NCBI GenBank assembly: GCA_019916065.1
Contig: CM034241.1
Location: 19,297,541 to 19,361,540 of the forward strand
Direction of reading: 5' to 3'
Source: Vitellaria paradoxa
Lineage: Eukaryota; Streptophyta; Magnoliopsida; Ericales; Sapotaceae
Length of the DNA stretch: 64,000 nucleotides
Shown: piece by piece, positions 44,822-56,510 of the stretch
Numbering within the stretch: position 1 is the first letter of the stretch
Layout of the letters: each line of letters starts with the position of its first letter
Program-made: the position numbers and the translations under genes
Notes under the pieces: model-generated
The model's input: the letters and a program-made list of their open reading frames with translations, nothing else
Databases searched by the model: none
Told to the model about the DNA's origin: nothing

Positions 44822-46702
44822 TGATTGACCCTCAAATGTGTTTGGGTTCTACCTCTCAAGTGCAAGAGGGCAGTCGTAGTTTTAAACTTGGTGAGTCTGA
44901 GGTCGAATCCACTGGGAGGGCTTTGTTAAAAGCTCTAGACTTATTCTCTTAGCTAGTAGGTGAAGCTAAATTAATTTAAACTAATTTTGGATATATAGGA
45001 TGTCTGAGAATGGTTGGGTTGAGAATGATGGAATGAAGGAATTGTAATATTAAATTAAAATGTAATAAAATTAAATTTTAAGGCAAATTGATTAACTTGG
45101 AAATTAAATTAAATAACAAACATGATATTAAAGAGGTTCTTGATTCAACTTTCAAGTCCAAGTAGTTCATTACTTCACTATGGGATGATTGGGTTCAAAT
45201 CCAAATTAAGGGTTTGTTCAAAAATATTGAGAATATTTTAAATCCAAAAGTTAGTACTAGTGATTTCAAACAAACATGGTTAAAAACTTTTGTTTTCGAA
45301 AGTATTTTCAAACAAACGAAATTAAAATTGAACTTGAATCCTACTTTTAATTTGTTCAAAAGTATTAATCAATGATCATCGAAAACCCATACCAGTGATT
45401 TTAGCGAATATGGTTAAAGGTTTTCGTTTTTGAATGTTTTTGAAACAAGTTAAAAGAGGTTTGAAAACAGTAGATCCCTACGCATGAGTTTTCACAACCC
45501 ATGTGAAGGGTCTACGCACATCCCATAGTGTGTCATGAACTACCCTTCCTTGATTCGTTGAATCAAGAACTAGGGTTTCTGCTCTAACATAACTTGAAAC
45601 GAAATGAAACAATCAACAAACTCATATTTAATAGATTTAATGAATAAAACAGCGAAATAATATTATTAAAAGCAAAAATGAAAGTAAACGTACTCTGTAA
45701 TCGAATTTAGAACGTTGTAATGAAAGATTGTTGTTGTAGTGAAGCCTACTCAAACTCTAAAAAGTCTTTAAAGCATTATATCAACATTAAAAATCTCTAG
45801 AAACTATCTAAAACTCTAAAAGGAATGAAAAAAATAAAGTAGGGCTCTCCCCTAGTTCGGCTCTTTACAAGGTTTATAAAAGGGTTGTAAAGAAACCCTA
45901 AAAGGTGAGAATTAATCCCGCGTATGCTCGGCTACTGTGGTCCGGATCATCTGGAAGAGGGTCCGGACCATAGAATGGTCATTTCCACAATTTTGGCAAA
46001 CAAGCTCATTGTGGTCCGGACCATTTGGGTGGGGGTCTGGACCACAGAACCTTGATTCCCCAAATTCTGCTTGAAGTCGTCTTTTTCTTCTGACAGCTTT
46101 CTATCCTCAACTTCCAATGTGATTTTGACGTCGAAGACGATTGATTCAGGCTTTGGCTAAAACACAAAAGTTGTAGCTCTTTGAGTCTTCTTTCCAACCC
46201 AAGAAGAATCAGGTCAATCAGAGTTGTGAGTAAAAAGATATGGTCAATATACTGATAGGGTGTCAAGCTGGAATTTCAGCTGCACACCACTTCAACCATC
46301 TTGAACTTCGGACCGTCTCTTTCTCCTTGGCAGCCATGGTAACTGATTCTATTCCTTGGGATGGCACTTGGGACATTGAGGAAGTCTTGGAAGTCATTGG
46401 ACATGTTGGCCTTTTTGTCGTCAACCTATTTTTTCCATGTGTGCCAAGTGTTCGGTGAAATGCCCCAAAAGACACCAAAGCATGTTCTTGCACTTCCTTA
46501 CTCCGGCTTGCTTTGGCTCCTCTTCACCTGCACTCTTAGTGTTATTTCAAGTTAAAACACCAAATTATATCAGCTAAAACACACTAATAATAAGAATGTA
46601 TGAAAATGAGATAATTAAGCTAAAACCTCACCAATAACAAGCAGAATTGCATAATTAGCATGCTCAATAGATATAAAATTATACAATAATGCATACTAAT
46701 CA
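44822..46702. mobile_element. 1.88-kb insertion with LTR-like TG...CA ends (solo LTR candidate)
   Basis: It interrupts the protease/GAG-pre-integrase region of the first Sirevirus. The insert starts TGATTGACCC and ends CTAATCA, so the outer five bases TGATT/AATCA are inverse to each other. The flanking pentamers GTTCA (44817-44821) and ATTCA (46703-46707) match at 4 of 5. It has no convincing coding capacity, PBS or PPT. TG...CA ends, a 5-bp TSD and this length fit a solo LTR, probably of gypsy type. A non-autonomous element is the alternative. Near the start is a GGTCGAATCCACTGGGAGGG phrase. Confidence 0.6.
45937..46040. repeat. Cluster of TGGTCCGGACCA palindromes in the insertion
   Basis: A perfect 12-bp palindrome TGGTCCGGACCA lies at 46012-46023. 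Near copies are TGGTCCGGATCA at about 45938, GTCCGGACCAT at 45961 and GTCTGGACCACA at about 46037. The four occurrences within about 100 bp suggest a repeated binding site or paired hairpins. Confidence 0.75.
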
Positions 46703-46707
46703 ATTCA

Positions 46708-49462
46708 CTTTTGAAAATTTGATTGTAAAATTGTTGATTGTCATGGAAAAACTATTTTAACTAGCATTCACACTACTGATAACTATTATGGTGTGTCAAA
46801 TGTAAAAGGTCTTATGTGTAATTCTGCTAGTTTAAATGAGTCAACCTTTAGCACCAAAAACTTGGACACATAAAATTTGAAGCTTTAAGTCAATTGTCTA
46901 AGTCTGAGTTGGTTCGAGGTTTGCCAAAATTGGGAAAAGACCACGAGGGAGTGTGTGGGCCTTGTCAAATAGGCAAACAAATTAAAAATAAACATAAAAA
47001 GGGTCAAAATTTGAAAACTACAGAGCCTCTAGATTTGGTACACATTGATTTAATGGGATCCACACGCACTAAAAGCTTAGGTGGAAAGAAATATATTTTT
47101 GTTGCTATTGATGATTACACTCGTTTCACATGGATTGATTTTCTTGCTAAAAAATCTCATACTTTTGATTCTTTTAGAAACTTGTGTTTGAGACTGCAAC
47201 AAGAAAAACGAAGAAGAATTGGACCGATCATAGGAAGGAGTTTGAGAATTCATCATATAGTGACTTTTGTCACACAAATGGAATAAACCATGAGTTCTTG
47301 GTACCAAAAAGTCCACAACAGAATGGCGTAGTGGAAAGAAAAAATAGAGTACTCCAAGTGATGGCTCGAGTGTTGCTTCATGGACGTTCACTGCCAAACA
47401 AGTTTTGGGCTGAAGCAGTTAACACTGCATGCTACATAGTTAATAGGGTGTACCTCAGACCTGGAACCAAACAAACCCCTTATGAACTATGGAACGGTAA
47501 GAGGCCTAGTGTGAAGTATTTTCGAGATTTGGAAGTAAGTGTTTTATCCTTAGGGATAGAGAACAACTTGGTAAGTTTAACTCTCGAAGCAATGAAGGAA
47601 TCTTCCTAGGCTATTCCTCTAACGGTCATGCTTTAAGAGTTTTTAATTTAAAAACTAACACTGTTATTGATGATACTAATTCCTACTCTATTGTTCAACA
47701 GGATGATAATGATGATGGGATACTTATAATAACTTCAGTCGAACAAACTGAAGCTTTAATAGATGCATCTGATGTGACACAAAGGGATGTTAAGAAAAGT
47801 TCAAAACTGGAGCCATTTGCAAGAGTCAAGCTCAAACATCTAACATCACAAGTTATTGAAGATGTTAGGGACCCAATGAAAACAAGAAGGCAACTTCAAA
47901 ATGAGGTATCACATCTTTGTTATGTCTTCTCTTTAGAACCAAAAAATGTGAATGAAACCCTGAATGATGATTTTTGGTTGAATGGCATGCAAGAAGAGTT
48001 AGGGCAATTTGTTAAAAATGATGTATGGACACTTGTACCTCGCCTTTCACATGTAAATGTTATAGGCACAAAGTAGCTCTTCAAAAATGAAACTGATGAA
48101 TTTGGAACAGTCATTAGAAACAAGGCTAGGTTAGTTGCATAAGGATATACCCAAGTTGAGGGTACTGACTTTGATGAAACCTTTGCACGTGTGGCAAGAT
48201 TAGAATCTATAAGAATAATGTTTGCCATGGCCTGTTATTTAAAATTTAAACTGTTTCAAATGGATGTTAAAAGTGCTTTTTTAAATGGTTTCTTGAATAA
48301 GGAAGTTTATGTAGAGCAACCCAAAGGATTTGTAGATCCTCATTTTCCAATTCACAATTTTAAATTAAAAAGGGCTCTATATGGACTCGGACAAGCCCCT
48401 AGAGCTTGGTACGAAAGACTCACCGCCTTTTTAATTGAATCTGGATTTATGAGAGGTAATGCAGATAAAACATTGTTTATTCGTAGGAATTCAAAACACA
48501 TTCTGGTTGCACAAGTATATGTCAATGATATTGTTTTTGGATCTACCTGTCCTGAATTTGCTCATGAATTTAGTGAATACATGAAAGATAATTTTGAGAG
48601 GAGCATGATGGGCAAATTAAATTTCTTTTTAGGTCTTTAGGTTAGACAAGTAGAAAATGGAATTTTTGTCTCTCAGTCCAAATATGCTAAAGACCTAGTT
48701 AAGAAATTTGGTCTTGACAGTAGTAAACATGCTAGGACTCCTATGAGCACTTCCACTAAATTATCTAAAGATGAGTTTGGCAAATCAGTGGATCCTATAC
48801 TATATAGAAGCATGATAGGTAGTTTGTTGTATCTTACAACTAGTCATCCTGATATATCCTTTAGTGTAGGAATTTGTGCTCGATTTCAGTCTAACGCTAA
48901 GGAATCCCACTTACATGTTGTTAAAAGAATAATAAAATATGTTAATGGGACTTTTTATTTTGGTATTTGGTTTTCTCAAGAAACCAATGTCACCCTAGCA
49001 GGGTTTTCTAATGCTGATTGGGCAAGATACATTGATGACAGGAAAAGTACCTCTGGAGGGTGTTTCTATGTTGGCACTAATCTAGTTTTATGGCACAGTA
49101 AGAAACAAAACTCAATGTTTTTATCCACTACTAAATCTAAGTACATAGCTGTTGGTAGTTGTTGCGCCCAATTTCTTTGGATGAAACAAATGCTAGCAGA
49201 TTATGGAGTAGAATAGAAAACCATGACCTTATTTTGTGACAATCTTAGCGCCATCTATATCTCTAAGAATCCTGTTCAACATTCTTACACCAAACACATA
49301 GACATTCGGTACCATTTCATCAGTGAGTTAGTTAAACATTAGGTCATATCCCTAGAGCACATAGAAACTCAAAACCAGCTAGCTGATATATTTACCAAAC
49401 CTTTGGACCATTCAAAGTTTGAATGTCTCAGATCCTCTCTGGGTATTTTCTCCCTAGACTAA
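46708..49462 (+). pseudogene. Pol of the first Sirevirus: integrase, RT and RNase H, decayed
   Basis: The GAG-pre-integrase zinc region is at 46894-46990 (CGPCQIGKQIK). The integrase core has Asp in VHIDLMG, then a frameshift near 47190-47240, and Glu in NGVVERKNR in the next frame (47184-47609). RT starts in another frame at about 47774 (NDVWTL). It has a stop at 48074 and continues at 48191-48640 with FQMDVKSAFLNG. The catalytic box reads YVND instead of YVDD, losing an essential Asp. RNase H at 48743-49216 reads LSTTKSKY where family members have STAEAEY, so the catalytic Glu is lost. The frame ends FSLD/TAA at 49460-49462. Not functional. Confidence 0.88.
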
Positions 49463-49828
49463 AGACCTTTTAAAATTTTTTTCTCTTGATTATTGTTTAT
49501 ATATGTATATATAGATATATTAGGTTTTTACACTTGAAGGAAAAGGATGACGATTTAATGTCTATTATAAGAACTATTTCTTTATATATGTTTCAAAATC
49601 ATGTAAGTATTGCTTTTAGTTTACATAAGAGATATGAAATCAACTTTCTTAATAATCTTGAAATCTATGTTTTGATGTTCCTTATCATGGTAGTGGTGTG
49701 TCTATTGTAAATTCATTGGGATTAGGCTTTCATGAACTAATTTTTCCCTACTTACTTGTGTTCATAAATTCTCCTTTTTGGACTATTGTTTGCTCTTGAG
49801 TACTTACATAATTAAAAAAAAAAAATCA

Positions 49829-49959
49829 CTTGGAAAGGGCTACCAATAGGATAGAGTGCAACTAGCCTATTGACGTGCAGGTTATCAAAATAACCACCCT
49901 CTGGGCTCGACGATATAGGGAGAAGGCTACCTACCCATAAGTGCGTAAAAGCTACCAAG
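49829..49959 (+). ncRNA. Conserved structured block downstream of pol, first copy
   Basis: This 131-bp block starts CTTGGAAAGGGCTACC and ends GCTACCAAG, flanked on both sides by A runs. CTTGG and CCAAG can close a stem. Inside are hairpins CAATAGG/CCTATTG (49844-49850 and 49866-49872) and GGTTAT/ATAACC (49880-49885 and 49890-49895, 4-base loop). The 3' segment CTACCCATAAGTGCGT matches the second Sirevirus copy (CTACCCATAAGCGTGT). It is probably an RNA element of the genomic transcript rather than an independent RNA gene. Conserved noncoding motifs between pol and the LTR are known in Sireviruses. Confidence 0.6.
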
Positions 49960-50735
49960 AAAAAACTAAAAAAAAGGGGGGAGAAATAATAATATTTGGC
50001 GGATGCAAAATAAATATATATACATCTTGGTAACTAGTTGAAAATAATAAATTGAGAAGTATCTAGTTGAAGAGCTAACACTACATTCCTTACTCAACTC
50101 AATTCAAAGTCCAAAAGGAGCATTCTTAAATTACATGTAAGTATGCGAAAAGTATGGATCATGATCGTCCATAAACCTCGCTTCACACACTACACAGGCA
50201 TTTGATCACTAGTATAACATGTGTGAACATCTTATAACATAAGTAGTAGAGTGCTTTTTGGAATTCTTTTTCGTTAGTACTTATGCTTGATTAAAAGTTT
50301 GACATTATGTTTTGGTATGTGTTTAAGGGAATAGGACTTGCAATACTCTAGTAATCTTAATTCTTTTCCCTTCTTGTATTTTTTATAAATATTTTTTTAA
50401 TTTTTTAATTTTAAAAAAGGAAAACCGCGAAATGGCTGCGGGATCCATGCTTTAAGTCATGGGATGATCCAGAGAGATGTATGTCCATACGAATTCTTCA
50501 CGGGAAGCCGTGGTATAATTGCAGGATCACTGCGGGATGGGCGTAGGTTCACCACGGCTGCGGGCTTCCCGTGGTACGTCATATTTATGTGCCCCTGAGC
50601 TTAAAACATGTCCAGGTTCATTTCTAATGTCATCTTTCTATCCTGTCTTTCTTATTCTAGCTCATGCCCATGTGTCCTTTTCAAGGTACTGTACTCTCTT
50701 AGTTTAATCTCTTATTTTGTTTCTTTTTTGTCTAC
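49960..50735 (+). other. Spacer between pol and the env-like ORF, first Sirevirus
   Basis: Noncoding, AT-rich at first, then a CG-rich segment at about 50430-50580 with GCGGGAT words and inverted GGGCTTCCCGTGG/CACGGGAAGCC repeats. The CG-rich part resembles the LTR composition and may be a promoter or splice-regulatory region for the env-like ORF. Confidence 0.45.
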
Positions 50736-51992
50736 ATGGCACCTAGAAGAAGGAACTGCAACACTTTTGACTCTTATAGGTTTAGGGGAGAATATGAACA
50801 GACCACTTATGTTGCCACATTTATGTATTGTCCCATTATGGTTGAACGTGGCATTTTGCTACGTGATTTTCCCACTGTTGAGCTTTTTCTTAATCATCTA
50901 GGTTGGTCTACATATGCATCTTATTCTGGTTTTGAAGTTTCTTTCTATGAATATGCCATTGGAGAACTCGTTCACAAATTCTATGTTAACATGCATGCTG
51001 TAGCTCTTTCTGCTGGTGTCTTACACTCGTATGTTAGATCAGTGGATGTTGAATTGACACATTCTATTATTTCACAGTTTTTAAATCTTCCTCATCCTAA
51101 GCATGTTGACTTTGAGACTATTCTTGATACAGGAGGTCCATTTATTTAGACTATTCCACGTTTACTCACTGAGGGTAGAGTTAATTGGGTTGGGGAGACT
51201 ATTCCTCATAGTCAATTATCTAAGATTAATTGAATGCTACATCTCTATGTAGTTAATTTTATTGACCCCACTTTCCATGTTATTGCTGTGTCTGAGCGTC
51301 AAGGATGCATCTTGCATTCTATTGTCACGGGTAGGATCTTTGATCTACCTTTGTTCATGTTTCAACTAATAGCTGCTGGTAGTGATTCTACTTCTAGGTT
51401 TGATTCCATATCTTTTGGTCTGTTTATCACTCACCATCTTTTGTATGTTGGTGTTGAGTGTCCCCATAACTATCAGTTGATTAAAATGCCCAACACCTTT
51501 GATTATATGCCTGCTTGTCGTAGTTAGACCCATTCTAGACCTTTTGCAGTTCCACAGCCTGTCCTTATACGGCATATCCCTCCACAACCCTGGTATTCTC
51601 CACTCTCTATTAATCCCTTTGGCTCCTTTTCGAGTACTCCACTAGCATATAATATGAACAAGCTGGGAGCTATGTTAGCCTCTATTCATAGGAAAAGCCA
51701 AGCATTTCACTCCCACGTCTATTAGCAATTTGACGCTATTGACACTCGGTAGGAAGAGCTTCATACTTTTCAGACAGACATGGACATTCGCTTGAGGGCG
51801 ATACAGGCTTGACAGGATGAGATGCACCTCACGCTTAATCAAGTTTAACAAAATTTGAATAATTATGCCTACACTTTTGGAGACCCCTTTGGAAATGACT
51901 TCTTTCCAAACATTGGTGGCCAAGGAGATGGTGTTAGTGTTCATAATGAAGGGGGCAGTGACAATGATGGAGATGATGATGATGCCCAGTGA
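50736..51992 (+). pseudogene. Env-like ORF of the first Sirevirus (418 codons with in-frame stops)
   Basis: The frame opens MAPRRRNCNTFDS and stays in one register to TGA 51990-51992. It is interrupted by stops at 51147, 51231 and 51525 and three or more further downstream. The N-terminal half, with VLHSYVRSVDVELTHSIISQ, resembles a domain seen in plant retroelement third ORFs ('putative plant transposon protein'). A coiled-coil-like region and an acidic Asp-rich C-terminus (NDGDDDDAQ) follow. No clear transmembrane helix or fusion peptide was seen, so 'env-like' is positional only. Confidence 0.75.
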
Positions 51993-52424
51993 TGAACTTT
52001 CTTGTCAATTCCAATCGAAAAGGGGAAGAGGATGAGCTTATTGTCTTATGTTTGAATTTGGACTATTTGAGTTATTTGATGATGATGTGATGAATTGTTA
52101 TATTCTATTTAGATGGTTGCTTTGGATTGTAATCAACTTTTGATTACTTAGGCTTATCTATATTTGGAGCCATCTAGATCATTATGTGCTTGATGGATTA
52201 TTATGATGATTTTATTATTAATTATTGATTTATGTTGATTTATTATTATTATTATTTTTTGTTGACACACGATGCCTTGATCAATTTATTTAAGTGTGCA
52301 GCAAAATAGGTTATTAATTGGGACATGTTGATCAATGAAAAGTTTACTAAGGCGTTAATTTAGGATGAGCTTATTTGTAATGTTATATATTGAGTTTTGA
52401 CATGGAATTACCAAAAGGGGAGAC
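51993..52424 (+). other. 3' untranslated region and polypurine tract, first Sirevirus
   Basis: AT-rich and noncoding. The PPT CCAAAAGGGGAGAC at 52411-52424 directly precedes the 3' LTR. Confidence 0.75.
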
Positions 52425-53078
52425 TGTCAAGACCAAAAATTAGAAATTAGCAAATCCATTGTCAAAGAAAAGAGTCTGTAACTTTAGATTCAATGTAGAC
52501 TAAGGCACTAGAGTCTTAAGTCATATAGAAGTTTAAAGGCCTGAGAAAAACTATTTCTACATAAGCTTGGAAGTCTTAAAGAAGCCAAACAGAGCCAGAA
52601 TCTAGTAACACAGGAAGACTATTAGATGGCCGCAGGAACTCGCGAGATAAAGCCGAGAGCAGTTCTTAGGATTTTGGCCGTACGGGAAGCCCCTTCTGAT
52701 TCGCGGGAAGGCTGCGAGTGCGACATTCCCTCGAGGAACAAAATCCAAACTTTCATGCTCGTTTTTAAAAAACTATAATCGTCCTAAGTTTTGTGATATG
52801 TACCTTCCGGACACATCTAGGGTTACATATAGAGAGAATATACAATAGTTCATGAGTTAGAAAGTCCGATTATTCCCTCAACCACTTAGCCAAAAGATTT
52901 GTACATCTGCTTGATTTAAAGGAGTTCGAATCTTTGAAGTGCTGAGGATTCAGCAAGAGAGTCGCCAAGGATTCGGTGTATGGGTTTCCGTGTTTTTATT
53001 ATACTGCCTTCTACTTTCGTGTTTGTGTGATTGATTGGTTAATTGATTGGGATCACTAGCAAATTTCGTATTTTTTCA
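52425..53078 (+). repeat. 3' LTR, first Sirevirus (654 bp)
   Basis: TGTCAAGACC...TTTTTTCA. It is longer than the 5' LTR mainly because of a short insertion or duplication around GAGGATTCAGCAAGAGAGTC (near 52945). Confidence 0.9.
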
Positions 53079-53083
53079 AATAG

Positions 53084-53565
53084 AAACTTTTTTTTTCCAG
53101 CCCAAGAAATTAGAAGATCAATTTTGATCAGGCAAACAATAAGAATAAATTTGATGATTAATAACAAGAATTTTGGATTGCCCAATAAGCATTAGAATAT
53201 GAATTTTGAAGTTAAAAAAGAAATTACACATATAATGCCTCTTTCACTATTCAAATCCTCTACTTTTTAGTCCAATGCCTGTAAAATATTTTAAATTTTT
53301 TACTTAAATATAATTCCTTTGCTTTTTGGAAATACAAAATTACTTATCATTTTTTTTGTATTCAAGAGTTTTTATAATATTATATTTTTATTAATAATAC
53401 AGGTAATCTGTTTATCAAAAGCATCCTTTTTGAGTTTCAATTAGTTATTATATTTTTATTTTTATCTTTTCATATCCAAATTCCTATTTTAGGTTAGACA
53501 TCTTAAATCAAAACAATATTATCAAAAAAATAATAAATAATAGTAAACAATATTATCAAATAAAT
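53084..53565. other. AT-rich spacer between the two Sireviruses, with minisatellite units
   Basis: At 53511-53565 a roughly 34-bp unit (AAACAATATTATCAAA...AATAATAG) occurs once and begins again. The second unit is interrupted by the next element and continues at 61876 after it. The last five bases, TAAAT (53561-53565), are the left TSD of the second Sirevirus. Confidence 0.7.
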
Positions 53566-54423
53566 TGTATAGTCTTGTGGCAAATCCAATCAAAATCTTA
53601 GTTAAATTAGGAATGCTATTAAAGTTTACTAAAGTGATACAAATTGAAGATTTGAAGAATTCTGAACAATTAAGGAGATAAAATGAATCAAGTTGACCAA
53701 GATTTTGAAGAATTATAATTGGTGTGAAGGATTACAAAACCTAATGGGATTCAGACGCAACTTTCTGGAGCGTGGATGAAATTCCAGTGTACCTCGCAGG
53801 CACGGCGCGGGGAGCGCGCAGGTGTGCTCCAAGCACGCAGGCAGACCGCAGGGAGCGCGCGGGTGCGCCAAGGTGTCCTAGAAATTCCAGTGAGGTCTGT
53901 AGGCAGGAGGATGGGAGAGCGAGGTTGCGCCAGTATTATTTCCTAAAGCATACAAATTCCAGTGCAGGTCGCAGGCTGGAGGATGGGAGCGCGAGGGATC
54001 GAGATATGAATATTTTGTTCGGATTTAATTTCCTATTTTGCCAAACTAGGGCAACCTTGTGTAACCCTATATATGTGAAACCAACTTTGTCAATAAAAAG
54101 GGTGGAGAACATATTATAGGGACCTAGAGAAAGAGTCTTTAATTATTAAGAGCTTTCATGTTCTTTCTCTAAATTCTTCTTGTATTCTCTTTTCACTTTC
54201 TATGTGAGGCAGAAAGCCTGCTTGTAGGGTTTATCGAGTGATTCGAGCAAGAGGGACGAAAGGATTCGTGCGAGTGATTCGTAGAGAGTCTGAGTAGAGT
54301 CTTGTAACCCGTTGATAGTGGGATTGTAAATAGAGGTTTTTCTCCCTGTGATAGGGTTTCCTCGTTATTCTCTTGTGTGATTACTTTCACTGTGTGTGTG
54401 ATTGTGTGGGTTTGGAATTTTCA
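53566..54423 (+). repeat. 5' LTR, second Sirevirus (858 bp)
   Basis: TGTATAGTCTTG...TTTTCA. A GC-rich section (53780-54000) contains repeated GCGCG/CGCAGG words and an apparent 115-aa ORF that also appears in the 3' LTR and is not considered a gene. Confidence 0.95.
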
Positions 54424-54425
54424 AT

Positions 54426-54437
54426 TGGTATCAGAGC
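54426..54437 (+). other. Primer binding site (tRNA-iMet), second Sirevirus
   Basis: TGGTATCAGAGC lies two bases after the LTR end. Confidence 0.95.
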
Positions 54438-54479
54438 AGGTCACTCTAAGTTCTTGAGTGAAGATCTTCGTCCAAACCA

Positions 54480-55493
54480 ATGGATCCACCACGTGAAGGA
54501 GGTTCAAGCACCAGACCCCCTTGGTTTGACGGCTCAAACTATTCATACTGGAAGGTACGAATGCAAGCTTTTCTTTTGGGAATGAATTACAAAGTCTAGA
54601 TGTCAATCGTTCAAGGATGGGAAAAACCAACTCATGAAGTTGATGGAAGAATCGAACAAAAGCCAATTCAGACGTGGACTAAAGCTGAGCAAGAGAGTTC
54701 GGAGTGGAACTTCAAAGCCTTGAGTGCCATATTTTTTACAGTCTGCCCTAATGAATTCTGTCGCATCTCAAGTTGTACAAGCACCTGAAAAGCGTGGTTA
54801 ATTCTGCAAAGTACACATGAAGGGAACGAACAAGTCAAAACTAGCAAGCTTCAAAAACTCACTTCTGAGTTTGAGGGACTAAGGATGAATGAAGACGAAA
54901 GGTTTAATGATTTTTATGTCCGGCTCAGTCACATTGTTAATTCCTGCCACAACCTTGGAGAACCAATTCCAGAATACAAAGTGGTACGTAAAATTTTACG
55001 TTCTCTTCCACAAGTATTTGATTCCAAAGCCACAGCAATAGAAGAAGTCAGAGATGTGAACTCCATGAAAATAGAAGACCTTGTGGGATCTTTGCAAACG
55101 TTTGAAGCAAATATGGTGAAACCTCGCAAAGCGTCAAAAGGTATCGCTTTAAAGACAGTGGAAGAAGAAAGTGATGAAGAAGAGTCAGATAAAGAAATGG
55201 CGCTTGTGGCTAAACGATTCGTGAGATATATGAGGAAAAAGGGTTTATTTAATAAGAATAACAAGAATGAGTCACAATCTCAAGAAAAAAGAAAGAAGAT
55301 CAAGAAGATTGAATCTGGGGAAGAAAACAAGAAGAACAAAATCAAGTGTTTTGAGTGTCATAGATATGGACACTTTGCTCAAGATTGTGCAAACAAAAAG
55401 ATGAAAAAGAAACAAGTCAAAGTCATGAACGCTACCTTAGATGATGAATCGAGTTCAGATGAATCATCTTCATCAACATCCTCAAATAATTAA
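54480..55493 (+). pseudogene. Sirevirus-type Gag, second copy, with in-frame stops
   Basis: Starts MDPPREGGSS at 54480. The frame is interrupted by TAG 54597-54599 (a Trp-type position) and TGA 54786-54788, then is open from 54789 to TAA 55491-55493. Conserved features are WFDGSNYSYWK at the N-terminus, EDLVGSLQTFEANMVKP, a Lys/Glu-rich linker and the knuckle CFECHRYGHFAQDC. It is clearly related to the first copy's Gag but has many substitutions. Confidence 0.88.
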
Positions 55494-56510
55494 GGTAATT
55501 TTGTTGCTTTTATGGCATCTCACTCTTCATCTGCAGGAACTTCATCTGGATCTCAAAACGACACCGATATATCAAATCATGAAAATGATGACTCTGAGGA
55601 TGAATTCAACAATGATTTGCAAGTGGCCTATGATGCTCTCATTGTCGAATACAGTAAAGTGATGAAACAAAGACAAGCCCAACATACCCGCAACTGTAAA
55701 CTTCGATGTGAACGAGATTCCTTGAAGACAGAGAATGAAAAGCTCACAGGTAAAATATCTATTTTGGAATCTGACAAAACTTCTCAGTCTCATAGTGCAG
55801 AAAAGTTCAAAGAAAAACTTGAAGAAAAGAATAAAAAGATTGATGAATTGGAGAAAGTTGTTAGAGAACTACAGGATGAGATCAGTAAGCTGAAAGAAAA
55901 GATCAAGAGTGATGAGAAGATAATTGAAAGAATGAACTCCAGTTCTCAAAAGCTTGAAGAAATTTGGAGCCAACAACGAACACATGGAAACAAAGTAGGC
56001 TTAGGCTACACCGGAGAGAAAAATACAATTGTTTCATCATCATCAGCACCTTCAGTAGTAGCAAAGGTTGTTTCAAAACCTACAGCCAATCCCAAGACCT
56101 TCCCAAAGCCTGCTGTACCACCAAAGAAGAGTTTTGAAAATAATAAACACCATCAGCATCCTCCTCACATAGTGAAAGGTACGCATTTTGCTAGACCCCA
56201 ATCTCTTGTACCTGTTTGTCACCATTGTGGAATCAAAGGTTATATACGCCCAAACTGTCACAAACTCGATGGTCTTCCTTTAAACTATGTTAAAAAGTTT
56301 TCAAAAAGTCATGGACCTAGAGTTCTTGTGAAAAATAGATTTCAAGTGTTTTCAAAATTCTCAGAAGATTTTTACAAAAACTCACGCTCTTTTCAAAAAC
56401 AAAACAGTCCAACATTTCAAAAAGGTAAAAATTTCAAATTTGTTGAGAAAAAGAATTTTCATAAAAGTCAAAAACGTGAGAAAAAAACCTGTCAAGACAA
56501 CTGGTCTTAA
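55494..56510 (+). pseudogene. Extended Gag region with coiled coil and second zinc knuckle
   Basis: Continues in the gag frame after the TAA. A Ser-rich start is followed by an acidic patch, a long Lys/Glu heptad-like coiled coil (about 55660-55980) and a second knuckle CHHCGIKGYIRPNC near 56218-56260. The frame ends at 56510 because of a one-base register change in the A run at about 56478-56487; pol continues in the next frame. Extended Gag of this kind is typical of the Sirevirus group. Confidence 0.82.

Larger units (their letters stand above)
41802..53078 (+). mobile_element. Old Sirevirus-type copia element with env-like ORF (first copy)
   Basis: The element is 11,277 bp including a 1.88-kb secondary insertion, flanked by TSD AATAG. 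Gag is followed by protease, integrase, RT, RNase H, a noncoding structured block, an env-like ORF and a PPT, which is the layout of Sireviruses (SIRE1/Maximus group). The LTRs are roughly 85% alike by eye, and every coding part has several stops or frameshifts, so this is the oldest complete element in the window. Confidence 0.92.

Noticed and set aside
53772..54119. 115-aa ORF in the GC-rich part of the second Sirevirus LTR, also at 61226-61573
   Set aside because: The two copies are simply the two LTRs. The frame is Arg/Ala-rich from GC-rich composition, has no domain, and carries LTR substitutions without sign of constraint.
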